Source: Candidatus Altimarinota bacterium
GTDB taxonomy: Bacteria; Patescibacteriota; Gracilibacteria; BD1-5; UBA2023
Assembly: GCA_028713325.1 (NCBI GenBank)
Contig: JAQTON010000001.1
Coordinates: 470,644 to 534,643, forward strand
Length of the DNA: 64,000 nucleotides
Reading direction: 5' to 3'
Shown in pieces: positions 20,750-30,957 of the stretch. The notes under the pieces were generated by a model. The model saw only the letters and a list, made by a program, of their open reading frames with translations. It made no database searches and had not been told where the DNA came from. Position 1 is the stretch's first letter. Each line of letters begins with the position of its first letter. A program made the position numbers and the translations under genes.

Positions 20750-21571
20750 ATGTCATTTTTTCCAAAAGAATTTTTGAATAGTGTTGTTTCTATATCTCAA
20801 CAAATAAAAACGTTGGATCAGGAATGAACTGAAAAACTAATTTATAATATAATTGGTACAGGTTTTTTATTTTGAAAGGTACAATCGGATTGAAAATATA
20901 GTGTGTATCTTGTTACTAATAAACATGTAGTCAAAAATCAGACTTGAGAGTTATATGTGTCTATAAGAAAAAAGGATGGCACTTTTCAAAAAATCAAATT
21001 ATTGACATCTGAAAATTGAAAATCATTATTCTTTTATCATAGTAAAGATGCTATTGATATAGCCGTTACTCGTTTCACAAACATATGATTCATTCAAGAA
21101 GAACAAATTTATTTTTTTCAATCTGATAAAAATACTTATAGCAAGTCATTATTAATAAGTAATAATATAGGTGAATGAGACGGTGTATTCGTTTTTTGAT
21201 ATCCAGCAAGCTTAACCTGAAATTCTGAATTCCCGGTTGTTCGTCAAGGTATAATTGCTCAAATAAAACCATACTATGAGAATAGTAAAACGGATTATAT
21301 TATAGATGCTTTTACATTTCCATGAAATAGCGGTTGACCGATTTTTATAAAACCAGAGATTTATTCAGTATGAAAAACTTCTATTAATAATGAATCTCGA
21401 TTAATAGGGATATTAAAGTCATACATACCATATCGTGAAAGTTTACAGAGTACACAAACATGAAATATATTAAGTATTCATGAAACAAATTCATGATTAA
21501 CTTTAGTTGAAGGAGTAGATTCGATAATAGAAACAATAGAACAATGTGAACTTATTAATCCATTAATATAA
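20750..21571 (+). CDS. Trypsin-like serine protease
   Basis: 273 aa. The chymotrypsin-fold triad is visible: His in YLVTNKHVV, Asp in DAIDIAVTRF, Ser in FPGNSGGPIF. Two of the glycines in the GNSGGP signature are UGA, as are others before YPAS and in TGFLFG; in all about 14 UGA codons, the highest density in the window. There is no signal peptide, so it may act in the cytosol on a specific target. It lies just beyond the toxin-antitoxin islet. Low GC and heavy UGA use set it apart from the nrd genes around it. A defence role is possible but unsupported. Confidence 0.85.
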
Positions 21572-21683
21572 GATCTCTCTCTTTACTTTCTTATGTCACA
21601 CCCACCGAAAATCATTGCGAAAAAATCACAGGAACTTATTGAAACGAAGTAAAATTATTTTTGTATCCTCATCATAACAATGC

Positions 21684-22844
21684 ATGTCCCATCCATTTTT
21701 TAAATTCCTTTTTCTTCTCTTCCTTATGACTCCTGTATTTAATCTCTCTGCACAAACCAGCTCTTCTCTCTCGGTAGATTTGGACTCGGCACTCAGTAAA
21801 AAAACAGATATCGTTCAGAAAGAGGCGTTTATAAAACTCGTCTCCGTAAGAGTTCAGACAAAGGTCGATGCACTCTTGAAACGGGGGAAAATTTCGGAGA
21901 AATTAACTCAGTTTACGGATATTCTCAATAATATAAGTATGCCCTTTTCTCTCCCGAGAGAAGCGGATATAACATCTCTGGATACAGATATTCGGGCGGG
22001 GAGAATCACTCTTCAGGCTCGTGCCAATGGTCCAACCCCTGTTTTTTACACTGGAAGCCTCCATGATATATTTGGGGGATCGACCGGGACGGGACTCCTT
22101 CTCGATGAATATAACCAGATTGATCCACTCGAGACAATTGCTCTTTCAGGGACGACATTTCAGATCGTAGGAATGAGTCTCGACCATGGAAATGTCATAT
22201 ATCAGGTGACGATTCCCGATTATCCGTACGGGTCGGAAAAAGGGTACTTTATTGATGCTCGTTTCGTGGATATTGTTTGGTCGCCCCTCGCGACTCTTGC
22301 CCTCCGAGAAAAGCACTTGCCAGCCAAAGAAACTATTCTCGCAAACCTCCGTAATTCTCTTGGTCTCCCTTATATCTGGGGTGGAAACGTACCGACGGGA
22401 GTTCCGAAACTTCTGGAGTACTACGCTCCAAAATGACTCGTGTCAGAGGAATTACGTGCGAAGTGGACATTTCGTTGAGTGGATTGTTCCGGACTTCTCT
22501 ATGCGGCAACCGAAGGATCTACACCTCGAAATACCTCAACTCTTGTGACTTCTGGAACTGGGATCGACATAGCAGGGAAGACGAGCGCGGAGATTGTCCT
22601 AATGCTTCAACCCCTCGATGTCATCGCGTGGAAGGGACATATGATGATCGTTCTCAATAAGGATGAGGTTATCCAGAGTAGAGCCGACTATGGAACAGAA
22701 ACTTCTGGATTTCAGAATGGAGTGAAAATCAGCTCACTCAAAGAAGCACTCGATGAACTTCTCGTTTCACGCCTTCCTCTCAATTCTATAGACGATATGG
22801 TTCCGGAGGGGAAAAAGAAATTCGTCATCCGTCGATGGTATTAG
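21684..22844 (+). CDS. Secreted NlpC/P60 peptidoglycan endopeptidase
   Basis: 386 aa with an N-terminal signal peptide (FFKFLFLLFLMTPVFNLSAQ). The C-terminal domain has the papain-like signature: GLPYIWGG, VDCSGLLYAA (catalytic Cys), DVIAWKGHMMIVL (catalytic His). The middle part may be an SH3b-like domain, since these often precede NlpC/P60. Two UGA codons lie close to the active site (PK-G-LVSEE and FR-G-VDCSG); the second glycine is usual in the family. It probably cuts stem peptides of its own or a host's cell wall. Confidence 0.9.
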
Positions 22845-22873
22845 TATTTATTTATCTTAGTTCCTCTCTTTTT

Positions 22874-23398
22874 ATGAACATTCTTCCGGCTCAGATAAAC
22901 GAATTTAAGATATCCGCAACACTCATTCCCAATCAGCAAATCATAGAACTCCTTCGTCTTTCGTTCCTCCATTTCTATCCGGAAGACGAGAAAAATTCTT
23001 CCAAATATGACTCGAGTATCAGTACTGTTTTCTCGGAATCATTCGCGAATGCCGTCGATGTCTTTTCCCGAGATTTAAAAAATACGGGAGAGCAGGACTG
23101 TATTCTCATAGATGTTTTCTGAAATATCCGTTCGGATTTTCTCGATATGGTTATACGATGGATAAATCCTCCAAAAACACAGAGAAATGAATTTCAGAAT
23201 GAACTTCGTTCTTGTCTTCAGGAACAACTTTCAGAAGGGTTTATTCTTATGAAAAACACGAAAATACATAGGGAGAAACGACAGACGGTTCTCTCTCTGA
23301 TAGAAATCACTCCGAAAACGGAGGAAGAAAAGCCCGGAGATACTATCCATACGATAGGGGTGATGACTTCAGAAGCAATGAAGTGAATACTCACATAA
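22874..23398 (+). CDS. Unknown protein, 174 aa
   Basis: Joined across two UGA codons (DVF-G-NIRSD and AMK-G-ILT). Helical, soluble, no signal peptide if the start is Met at 22874 (TTTATG context); an upstream in-frame start would add a hydrophobic stretch that overlaps the NlpC/P60 gene. It sits between that gene and nrdB, 22 bp before the latter. I do not recognise the family. Confidence 0.55.
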
Positions 23399-23420
23399 TT
23401 TTATAAAAAAACTCTTTTCT

Positions 23421-24476
23421 ATGACACAATGGGATATGCATGCCATGCACCAAAATCTCCTCTTCAATCCACAAGGGAAAGATGAAGTGGAAATCCGAAC
23501 GATTATCAAAGGCTCGACGACAGGGCTTTTCAACCTGAATGCCGTCAAATACCCGTGGGCGAAATCGCTCTATCAAGTGATGATAGGGAATTTCTGGGTT
23601 CCGGAAAAAATCTCGGGATTGAAGGACGATGCCCGGATGTTTCATAGTGATTTGACCGCCGAAGAACAACGGGCATACAAGGGAATTCTCTCTTTTCTCA
23701 TATTTCTCGATTCTATTCAGACCGTCAATCTTCCGCATTTTTCGGATTTTATCACCTCTCCGGAAGTGAATTTGATTCTCTCGATTCAGACTTTTCAAGA
23801 GGCAATCCATTCTCAGTCGTATGCGACTATTCTCGAATCGGTCGTAGACAGCCACGAACGGGATGAAATCTATTATTTTTGGCGATCCGATAAGATACTG
23901 CTTGAACGAAACAAATATATCGGTCAAATATATCAGGGTTTCATCGACCAGCCATCAGACGAAAATTTCTTTCGCGGAATCGTCGCAAATTTCCTTCTTG
24001 AATCGATCTATTTTTACAATGGGTTTGCCTTCTTTGATACGCTCGTGGATCATATGAAGATGCCCGCAACGGGACGAATGATCGCCTATATTCGCCGAGA
24101 CGAACTCACTCATATCACGATATTTGCCAATATTATTAAGGAGATTAAACGGGAATTTCCGGAAATCTACAACGAAAAAGTGATTCTCGACATGATGGAG
24201 ATAGCAGTGAAACAGGAGATCGAGTGGAGTACCCATATCCTCGGGAATCGAATCCCGGGAATCAACGGACAGACAACCGCCGAATACACGAAATGGCTTG
24301 CAGACCAGCGACTCGGTATGCTCGGGATCGCTCCGCTCTACAAGGAAGTTATCACCAATCCCTACAAACACCTCGAACGCCTTCAAGATCCGAACTCTGA
24401 TAAGAGCAATTTTTTTGAATCCACCGTCGTAAATTATACCCAATCCACGAGTATGAACGGAAGTTGGGAATTTTAG
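23421..24476 (+). CDS. nrdB: Class I ribonucleotide reductase, radical-generating beta subunit
   Basis: 351 aa. Ferritin-like fold with all expected metal ligands: Asp in FLDSIQ, Glu and His in FQEAIHSQSY, Glu in LLESIYFYNG, Glu and His in RRDELTHI. The Tyr of HSQSY lies where the radical tyrosine of classical class Ia enzymes is, so a tyrosyl radical is likely. The C-terminus (NGSWEF) is the peptide that docks on NrdA. No UGA codon. It lies 3.4 kb from nrdA, separated by the toxin-antitoxin islet and three other genes, which suggests insertions broke an original nrdAB pair. Confidence 0.96.
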   Translation: MTQWDMHAMHQNLLFNPQGKDEVEIRTIIKGSTTGLFNLNAVKYPWAKSLYQVMIGNFWVPEKISGLKDDARMFHSDLTAEEQRAYKGILSFLIFLDSIQTVNLPHFSDFITSPEVNLILSIQTFQEAIHSQSYATILESVVDSHERDEIYYFWRSDKILLERNKYIGQIYQGFIDQPSDENFFRGIVANFLLESIYFYNGFAFFDTLVDHMKMPATGRMIAYIRRDELTHITIFANIIKEIKREFPEIYNEKVILDMMEIAVKQEIEWSTHILGNRIPGINGQTTAEYTKWLADQRLGMLGIAPLYKEVITNPYKHLERLQDPNSDKSNFFESTVVNYTQSTSMNGSWEF

Positions 24477-24535
24477 TTGACAAAATAGGGAATTTTAGTA
24501 CAAAGTGAAGGTCTATAATTCTTATAAAAATAGTT

Positions 24536-25024
24536 ATGTCTTCAAAAACACCACTCTTCATCCTTATCGCCGCTATGGCGGACAATCGGGTTATCGGCAA
24601 CAAGGGACAGCTTCCGTGGCATCTTCCTGAGGATCTCCAGAACTTCAAGCGTCTGACTACCGGAGGAACTATTGTTATGGGACGAAAAACTTTTGAGTCC
24701 ATCGGGCGACCGCTTCCAAATAGGCGAAATATCGTGCTCTCTTCGCAAGGAATTGAAAAAGAGGGGATAGAGATATTCCGTTCCATAGATGCAATGATTC
24801 AAATTCTTCAAAAAGAATGAATAGACAAGGTATTTATAATAGGTGGACAGAAAATATACGAGGAATTCCTGAACGTACAGGTCGTTGATGAAGTATGGCT
24901 GAGTAAAGTACCGGGTCATTATGAGGGGGATACTTTTCTGATAGAATTTGAAAAAGACTTCGAGCAACAGGAAACGGAGCAATTCGAAACTTTTCAATTT
25001 TTACGATATACAAAAAAGTTTTAG
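24536..25024 (+). CDS. folA: Dihydrofolate reductase
   Basis: 162 aa, standard size. [20 protein letters not shown] and [14 protein letters not shown] contain the folate-site motif with the Met20-type loop and the catalytic acidic residue (Glu in LPEDL). [12 protein letters not shown] and a C-terminal [13 protein letters not shown] bind NADPH. One UGA joins the two halves ([13 protein letters not shown]). It follows nrdB by 59 bp, a logical pairing for deoxynucleotide synthesis. Confidence 0.95.
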
Positions 25025-25097
25025 AGTACCGAAACTTGCACTCTCTCCCAAAAAACATATACTCACTTCAAATGATATCCGACATCCATTGCCATTT

Positions 25098-25778
25098 ATG
25101 AACTATTTTGATCAAGTTTTTTTTGGAAAATATCTTCGAGAGGGGGAAGATCTTGTTTTCGTGTGTCATAGGCATCCGCTTCTCATAATAGATCGTATCA
25201 TCGTTACGCTCTTTGTGGGACTCGCCCTTCCGACATTTTTTTATTACAATGATTCTTTTTCTCTTCAAACTCTTGTTCCTTTCCTGTATTTTGAAACCTA
25301 TGCGGTTATTCTCTACCTCTTCCTTGTATACAAGATATTTGACTGGTATAACGATGTATGGCTCATAACCGATCTCTGAGTGATTGATATCGATTGGGAT
25401 ATATTCGCACGACATGTCATTTATATCGATTACCATGATATAAAGGGTTCTGAGATTCAGACTCATTCTTTCTGGGATTCTTTCTTTCATAAAGGTGATG
25501 TTATCCTCTATACTGCCGGAGACGGAGAAGATTTCGTTCTTGAGTGAGCAGAAAACCCTCATGATATTTCCGATCATATTGAGGAAGTTATACAGGAGAT
25601 AGCCGAAAAGAAAGAATACGAAGACAAAGCACCGATGGAGCTCCTCCTTCATACTCTCACAGAAGTGGTGCGTGATCATCTCGAGGGAAATACTCGCCAG
25701 AACCCCGGAAAAGAATTGGAAGAAGAGGAGGAATTGGAACGAGTTCTTACAAAAAAAGGGACTATAGACCTCCGATAA
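25098..25778 (+). CDS. Membrane protein with bacterial PH-like domain
   Basis: 226 aa. Two adjacent membrane helices (LLIIDRIIVTLFVGLALPTF and LVPFLYFETYAVILYLFLVY) are followed by DVWLITDLGVIDIDWDIFAR and IKGSEIQTHSFWDSFFHKGD, a bPH_2 (DUF304)-like beta domain. Its glycines at the usual turn are UGA. The C-terminal tail is acidic (LEEEEELERV). The Met at 25098 is preferred because earlier in-frame Met codons overlap folA. Role unknown. Confidence 0.65.
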
Positions 25779-25820
25779 ATTTTTTTGTAAAAAACTTTTG
25801 GCGTTTCCATTTATTTTGCA

Positions 25821-25849
25821 TATAATAACTTCTTGCAGTTCATCTGCAA
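25821..25849 (+). promoter_or_regulatory. -10 box and leader hairpin before HPF-like gene
   Basis: TATAAT at 25821-25826, followed by a small hairpin TTGCAG / CTGCAA at 25833-25849. The -35 is not clear. Confidence 0.4.
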
Positions 25850-25876
25850 TGGAAATATCTTTTAACCCTTAGTTCT

Positions 25877-26179
25877 ATGAAACTCGAAAAAAAAATACAG
25901 CTTAAGAATCTCGAACATGACAGAAAAGTAGTGGAGCGTCTCGTAGAGGAAAACCTTTCCGGTAAACTCGACAAATACCTCAAGAAACTTGACGGAGAGG
26001 ATGTTGAAGGAGAGATATCTTTCGTTCTCGAAGAGAATAAAATCGGTCGTTTCAACGGAACTCTCAATGTTTCTATCGATGGGAAAACATTTCATTATGA
26101 ACGAGAAGATTTCAAAAAACTCGACGATCTCATTAATCACCTTTTTGATCACCTCAAAGAAGATTTGAGTAATAAATAA
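25877..26179 (+). CDS. HPF/RaiA-like ribosome-associated protein
   Basis: 100 aa. The pattern VVERLVEENLSGKLDKYLKK, then alternating strands (EGEISFVLEENK and GTLNVSIDGKTFHYERED) and a final helix KLDDLINHLFDHLKEDL fits the beta-alpha-beta-beta-beta-alpha fold of the hibernation-promoting factor family, short form. Sequence identity to known members is low, so this is a fold-level call. It ends 21 bp before a strong terminator, so the transcript is monocistronic. Confidence 0.55.
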   Translation: MKLEKKIQLKNLEHDRKVVERLVEENLSGKLDKYLKKLDGEDVEGEISFVLEENKIGRFNGTLNVSIDGKTFHYEREDFKKLDDLINHLFDHLKEDLSNK

Positions 26180-26200
26180 TTCACGAAAAAAGTACGCATT

Positions 26201-26236
26201 CGTCATTCCGAAACAAGTTCAGAATGACGTTTTTTA
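26201..26236 (+). terminator. Terminator after HPF-like gene
   Basis: CGTCATTC / GAATGACG stem followed by six T. The sequence resembles the GTCATTCCG repeats at 32608-32770. Confidence 0.85.
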
Positions 26237-26257
26237 AAAATTACAACATCATTTTCC

Positions 26258-27442
26258 ATGACTATATTTTTCGGTATCATTCTCGCACTTCTTATATTCT
26301 CCGTTATCGTATTCTTTCACGAGCTCGGGCACTTCGGTATGGCAAAGAGGTTCGGTGTCAAAGTGGATGAATTTGGAATCGGCATTCCTCCTCGTGCGAA
26401 GCAAGTATGGAAAGATAAAAGCGGGACTATTTATACCTTCAACTGGTTGCCTATCGGAGGGTTCGTAAAGATGAAAGGAGAAGAAATGAACGAAACGGGA
26501 GCACATGACAAGGATTCTCTCGCAAGCAAGAATTTCTGGCAACAATCAACGGTAATACTCGCGGGAGTTATTATGAATTTCTTTTTTGCCTTTGTGATTT
26601 TTTCCACTCTTTTCATGGTCGGAGTCGAACCGCTCGGAATCAATACGAAATTTCAGACTCAGACCGAAACAAAACTCATCCCTTCTTTTGATGAGGCAGT
26701 TCGCATCGGACTCGTAAAAACCGATGGAATTATCCTCTCTCCGCTTACCGGAAGTATCGCAGAAAAATCGGGAATTTTGGATGGAGATATCCTTCTCTCC
26801 ATCGATGGAAAAAACATTCAGAGTCCCGAAAACATGATTACGAAGGTGAAAGAATCGACAATCGCCATGAATTTCGTCGTACGATGAAGTGGGGGAGTGC
26901 GAACCCTTTCAGTGACCCCCGAGGACGGGAAAGTGGGAAGTTACGTGGGATACAATGTCACTGAAATCCGTAAGGACTTTCGGTATAGATACGGTTTTTT
27001 CGAATCCATACAAGAAGGGGGAATCGAAACCTATAAACAGTCAGCGATGACCCTCGAACTTCTCGGAAGTCTTGTGAAGAGAATTATTACTCCTCGAGTT
27101 CCTACGGAGCGAACCGAAGCGGTACAGAGTCTCGGTGGACCGATTGCCATCGGAAACCTCTTCGTGAACCTCCTCGATGCGAAAGTGGCATCTTCCGTGA
27201 TTCTTCTTATTGCGGCTCTCATAAGCATCAATCTCGGAGTCTTCAACCTTCTCCCGTTTCCCGCTCTCGATGGCGGACGATTCGTATTTCTCATCATTCA
27301 TCGAGTCGTTGGTATTTTTTCCAAGAAAAAAGCACTTCAAGGAAAGATCGAAAGTTCTATCCATATCGCTGGCTTCTCGCTCCTGATACTTCTGAGTATA
27401 TTTGTTGCCTATCAGGATATAGTGAAAATTATACTTAAATAA
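26258..27442 (+). CDS. rseP: Site-2 membrane metalloprotease RseP
   Basis: 394 aa. Zinc motif HELGH in the first membrane helix (VIVFFHELGHFGMAKRFGV), a central PDZ-like domain (SPLTGSIAEKSGILDGDILL), and the second metal motif NLLPFPALDGGR near the C-terminus. About four membrane helices. One UGA (VVR-G-SGGVRTL) lies in the PDZ domain. It performs intramembrane proteolysis, usually of an anti-sigma factor or signal-peptide remnants. No sigma/anti-sigma pair is in view. Confidence 0.95.
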
Positions 27443-27474
27443 ACTGATTCTTTTATATTTTTAATACATTTCAT

Positions 27475-27663
27475 ATGTTTTCTGGTAATAATCAAAATAG
27501 AGCACCCCTTCCCGAATCTACAGTAATTCAAATAAAATGTTTCCATAATGAACGAATCGAGTGTCCACATACTTTCAATAGAGAAAAATGAGAATGTTTG
27601 GTAACAAATTGTATACTGAGAAGTGCAGAAAATGTTATTGGAATTCTTTGAAAAAGATTCTAA
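27475..27663 (+). CDS. Small four-cysteine protein, 62 aa
   Basis: Reads through two UGA codons (REK-G-ECLV, GIL-G-KRF). Cysteines in IKCFHNERIECPHTF and ECLVTNC could bind a metal. No known family. It lies between rseP and the tgt promoter. Because the frame depends on two UGA codons, it would be invisible under the standard code. Support is modest. Confidence 0.45.
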
Positions 27664-27685
27664 TTCTCTTATTTGAATTTCTTTT

Positions 27686-27717
27686 TTACAATCAGTCTTT
27701 TTCTATATAATACGGTT
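27686..27717 (+). promoter_or_regulatory. Promoter for tgt
   Basis: TTTACA and TATAAT with a 15-bp spacer, about 35 bp before the start codon. Confidence 0.5.
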
Positions 27718-27735
27718 CTTTAAAAGTTATCCTAA

Positions 27736-28932
<1,197 letters not shown>

Positions 28933-28949
28933 TGGGTAAGTTTTATCTC

Positions 28950-28984
28950 AAAAAAGCGGTTATCCACAGGATATTCGCTTTTTT
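28950..28984 (+). terminator. Terminator after tgt
   Basis: 9-bp stem AAAAAAGCG / CGCTTTTTT; the loop contains TTATCCACA. Confidence 0.75.
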
Positions 28985-29088
28985 GTTGCATTTTTAAAAG
29001 AAAACTGTACTATTCCTGTGCCAAATTATTGTTTTAGTTTATTTTTGCTATTTTTTTAATTAAAAAATCAAATAAGAAATGGGAAGAT

Positions 29089-29178
29089 TGGAGTAATTAT
29101 CCTTTCTATCGTTTCTTGTTTGATTTATCAGCAAAAACCCTAGAACAATAGTTTGGCGACTAACGGATAATTACTCCA
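29089..29178. repeat. Long-loop inverted repeat in the tgt - surface protein gap
   Basis: Perfect 14-bp arms TGGAGTAATTATCC and GGATAATTACTCCA, 62 bp apart. Inside, TTGGCGAC and the later GTTGCCAA could also pair. The gap 28985-29323 (about 340 bp, very A/T-rich) holds no gene; it may be a structured leader or regulatory region of the surface-protein gene. Confidence 0.5.
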
Positions 29179-29323
29179 TTTTTGTTGCCAAAAACATCAA
29201 AATACGGACGATTATCTGAATGATGGTCGTTTTTTTTTATTATTTTTCAAAACGAAACTTGAAATCCAAAAAAAAAAACGATAATGGCTTTAGTTTTGTT
29301 TCTATTTTCTCATCTTTCTCTTT

Positions 29324-30241
29324 ATGAAATCTCTTTCTTTCTGGAAGAAATCAGTGTATTCTGGGTTGGTATTTTTTGGTACGGTTGTAGTACTTACTGT
29401 AGGATATGCGGTATGGAATAGTCCGTATGTTATGAGTACTGTGGGTTCTGGAAGTGGATTGACAGCTAATGGATGGAATGCTCTGGTAAATAACATTGAT
29501 GACCTGAATAGTAGATTATCGAATCTTTCTTTCTCTGGAGGGAATGTAGGGGTTGGGACGACGAGTCCAGGGACAAGGTTAGATACTCATATTCAAACAA
29601 CACAAAATATAGCTGGAACTGTTGCAAATTCATATCCGATTGCTTCATTTTTAAATGAATCGAGTGCTTCTTCTGGGATACGAGGTCTTGAAATAGGAGC
29701 CCCTACAAGCGGGATTGTATCACCTGTCTATTTAAAAATTAGTGGTACAAGTAGTCGATTTTCTCTATTAAATCAGAGTAATGTGGAGAATTTGACAGTA
29801 TTAGATAATGGTAATGTAGGAATTGGAAATCCAAATCCTGGTGCAAAATTGGATGTAGTGGGTGAATTAAGAGTTAATGGGGCTGTTTATAAAACACAGA
29901 ACTTAGTACTTCCCGCAAATACAACAAAAACTCTAAAAGTTGATATTGCAGGAAGTTATGGTTTTTATGAAATAAAAGTCGCTGGATATGTTTCTAGTGG
30001 TGGAGGAAGTTGTTTAATTGCATGGACGGATGGTGGTCATGGTGGTGGAACAATTTACCATCAACTTCAGGAAACAGCAAGAATTACTCAAGGAAATCCT
30101 GTGCTTGGTGCCATTACAAAGACTCCATCAGGAGGATCTATTTCTCTTCAGAATACGAGTATCACCACGCCTTTAGTCTTACTTATTACTGTCATTTCAA
30201 ATAATTCTTTAGGAGAAACATCTTTTGCAGTACTTGAGTAA
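29324..30241 (+). CDS. Surface-anchored fibre-like protein
   Basis: 305 aa. An N-terminal membrane segment (SGLVFFGTVVVLTVGYAVW) is followed by a Gly/Ser/Asn-rich extracellular region. Two GxVGxGxxxPxxxLD repeats (NVGVGTTSPGTRLD, NVGIGNPNPGAKLDV) are of the type found in phage tail fibres and secreted trimeric fibres. The C-terminal half is beta-rich. No UGA is used. The N-terminal 90 residues match the protein at 51521 closely (VGSGSGLTA, LSNLSFSGG). Probably displayed on the cell surface, perhaps for host contact. Confidence 0.7.
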   Translation: MKSLSFWKKSVYSGLVFFGTVVVLTVGYAVWNSPYVMSTVGSGSGLTANGWNALVNNIDDLNSRLSNLSFSGGNVGVGTTSPGTRLDTHIQTTQNIAGTVANSYPIASFLNESSASSGIRGLEIGAPTSGIVSPVYLKISGTSSRFSLLNQSNVENLTVLDNGNVGIGNPNPGAKLDVVGELRVNGAVYKTQNLVLPANTTKTLKVDIAGSYGFYEIKVAGYVSSGGGSCLIAWTDGGHGGGTIYHQLQETARITQGNPVLGAITKTPSGGSISLQNTSITTPLVLLITVISNNSLGETSFAVLE

Positions 30242-30278
30242 AAAATTCAGATGAGATATATATATAAATAATTAAAAT

Positions 30279-30878
30279 CTATCTCAAAAACTCTACTTTC
30301 ACCTCATTTCTCAGGTAATAGAACACCATTCCGAAAATCGCTCCGGAGAGGTGTCCGACGAGACTGATATTCCCGGAAAAACCTATCACGATATTGATGA
30401 GGAGGAACACTCCGGCGGATCGGTACTCTGGATTATTCCGAGACCTGAGTTCGAGAAATATATAGGCAAGTATCGCCATAGCGAAACCGCTTATTCCGAT
30501 GGTATTTCCACGGGCGAAAAATAGGAGAGAGACTCCGACAAAGACCGTATTGAGGAGGAAAAAGAGTATAAATTTACTCCGTCCGAGAAGATTCTCCACC
30601 TGGTTCCCGAAAAGATAGAGGAAAAAACTATTGAAAAAAAGATGAAGAATTCCTCCATGGAGGAATTGATAGAGGAAAAATTGGACGCTCATCTCGATAA
30701 AAAAGCCCTGTGCAAGAAAGAATGTATTCATTCCATATGCGAGAATACTGTTCATAAAAAAAGATATTCCCGTAAAGAAAAAGGAAAGAAATATGAGAAT
30801 ACTTGAGAAACTTTTTGTTGACATAGCGATTTTTTTAGATATATTGTTCTCGTGTAAAGGAACACGTTTCACTTCCAT
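30279..30878 (-). CDS. Rhomboid intramembrane serine protease
   Basis: 199 aa, six membrane helices. The catalytic dyad is visible: Ser in GNTIGISGFAMAI and His in LVGHLSGAIFG. HGGILHLFFNSFFLYLFG matches the family's HxxxHLxxN oxyanion-side motif. No UGA codon. The start codon lies inside a hairpin (30871-30917), with a purine-rich AGGGAGGAG in its loop. It lies downstream of lgt on the same strand. Confidence 0.93.
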   Translation of the reverse strand: MEVKRVPLHENNISKKIAMSTKSFSSILIFLSFFFTGISFFMNSILAYGMNTFFLAQGFFIEMSVQFFLYQFLHGGILHLFFNSFFLYLFGNQVENLLGRSKFILFFLLNTVFVGVSLLFFARGNTIGISGFAMAILAYIFLELRSRNNPEYRSAGVFLLINIVIGFSGNISLVGHLSGAIFGMVFYYLRNEVKVEFLR

Positions 30879-30917
30879 CTTTCGTTCTTCTCCTCCCTTG
30901 GGGTGAGAGATGGAAGT
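30871..30917 (-). promoter_or_regulatory. Hairpin covering the rhomboid start codon
   Basis: On the minus strand ACTTCCATCT pairs with AGATGGAAGT; the ATG lies in the second arm and a ribosome-binding-like AGGGAGGAG in the loop. It could limit translation of the rhomboid gene. Confidence 0.5.
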
Positions 30918-30920
30918 TTT

Positions 30921-30953
30921 GCCCGGTTAGAGCTCTGCTCGCCGGGTTTTTTT
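30921..30953. terminator. Hairpin between lgt and rhomboid genes
   Basis: CCCGG...CCGGG with an inner AGAGCTCT, followed by seven T on the plus strand. In the minus direction the T run precedes the hairpin, so it need not stop lgt transcription. Confidence 0.5.
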
Positions 30954-30957
30954 GTGA

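Noticed and set aside
21594..21653. 19-codon frame (MSHPPKIIAKKSQELIETK) before the NlpC/P60 gene, resembling the mini-genes in size
   Set aside because: No shared promoter, leader or terminator with the mini-genes and no codon-wise alignment; too short to support alone.
28960..28968. Perfect DnaA-box-like TTATCCACA
   Set aside because: It is a single copy in the loop of the tgt terminator, with no cluster of boxes, no dnaA/dnaN nearby and no unwinding region; chance is sufficient.
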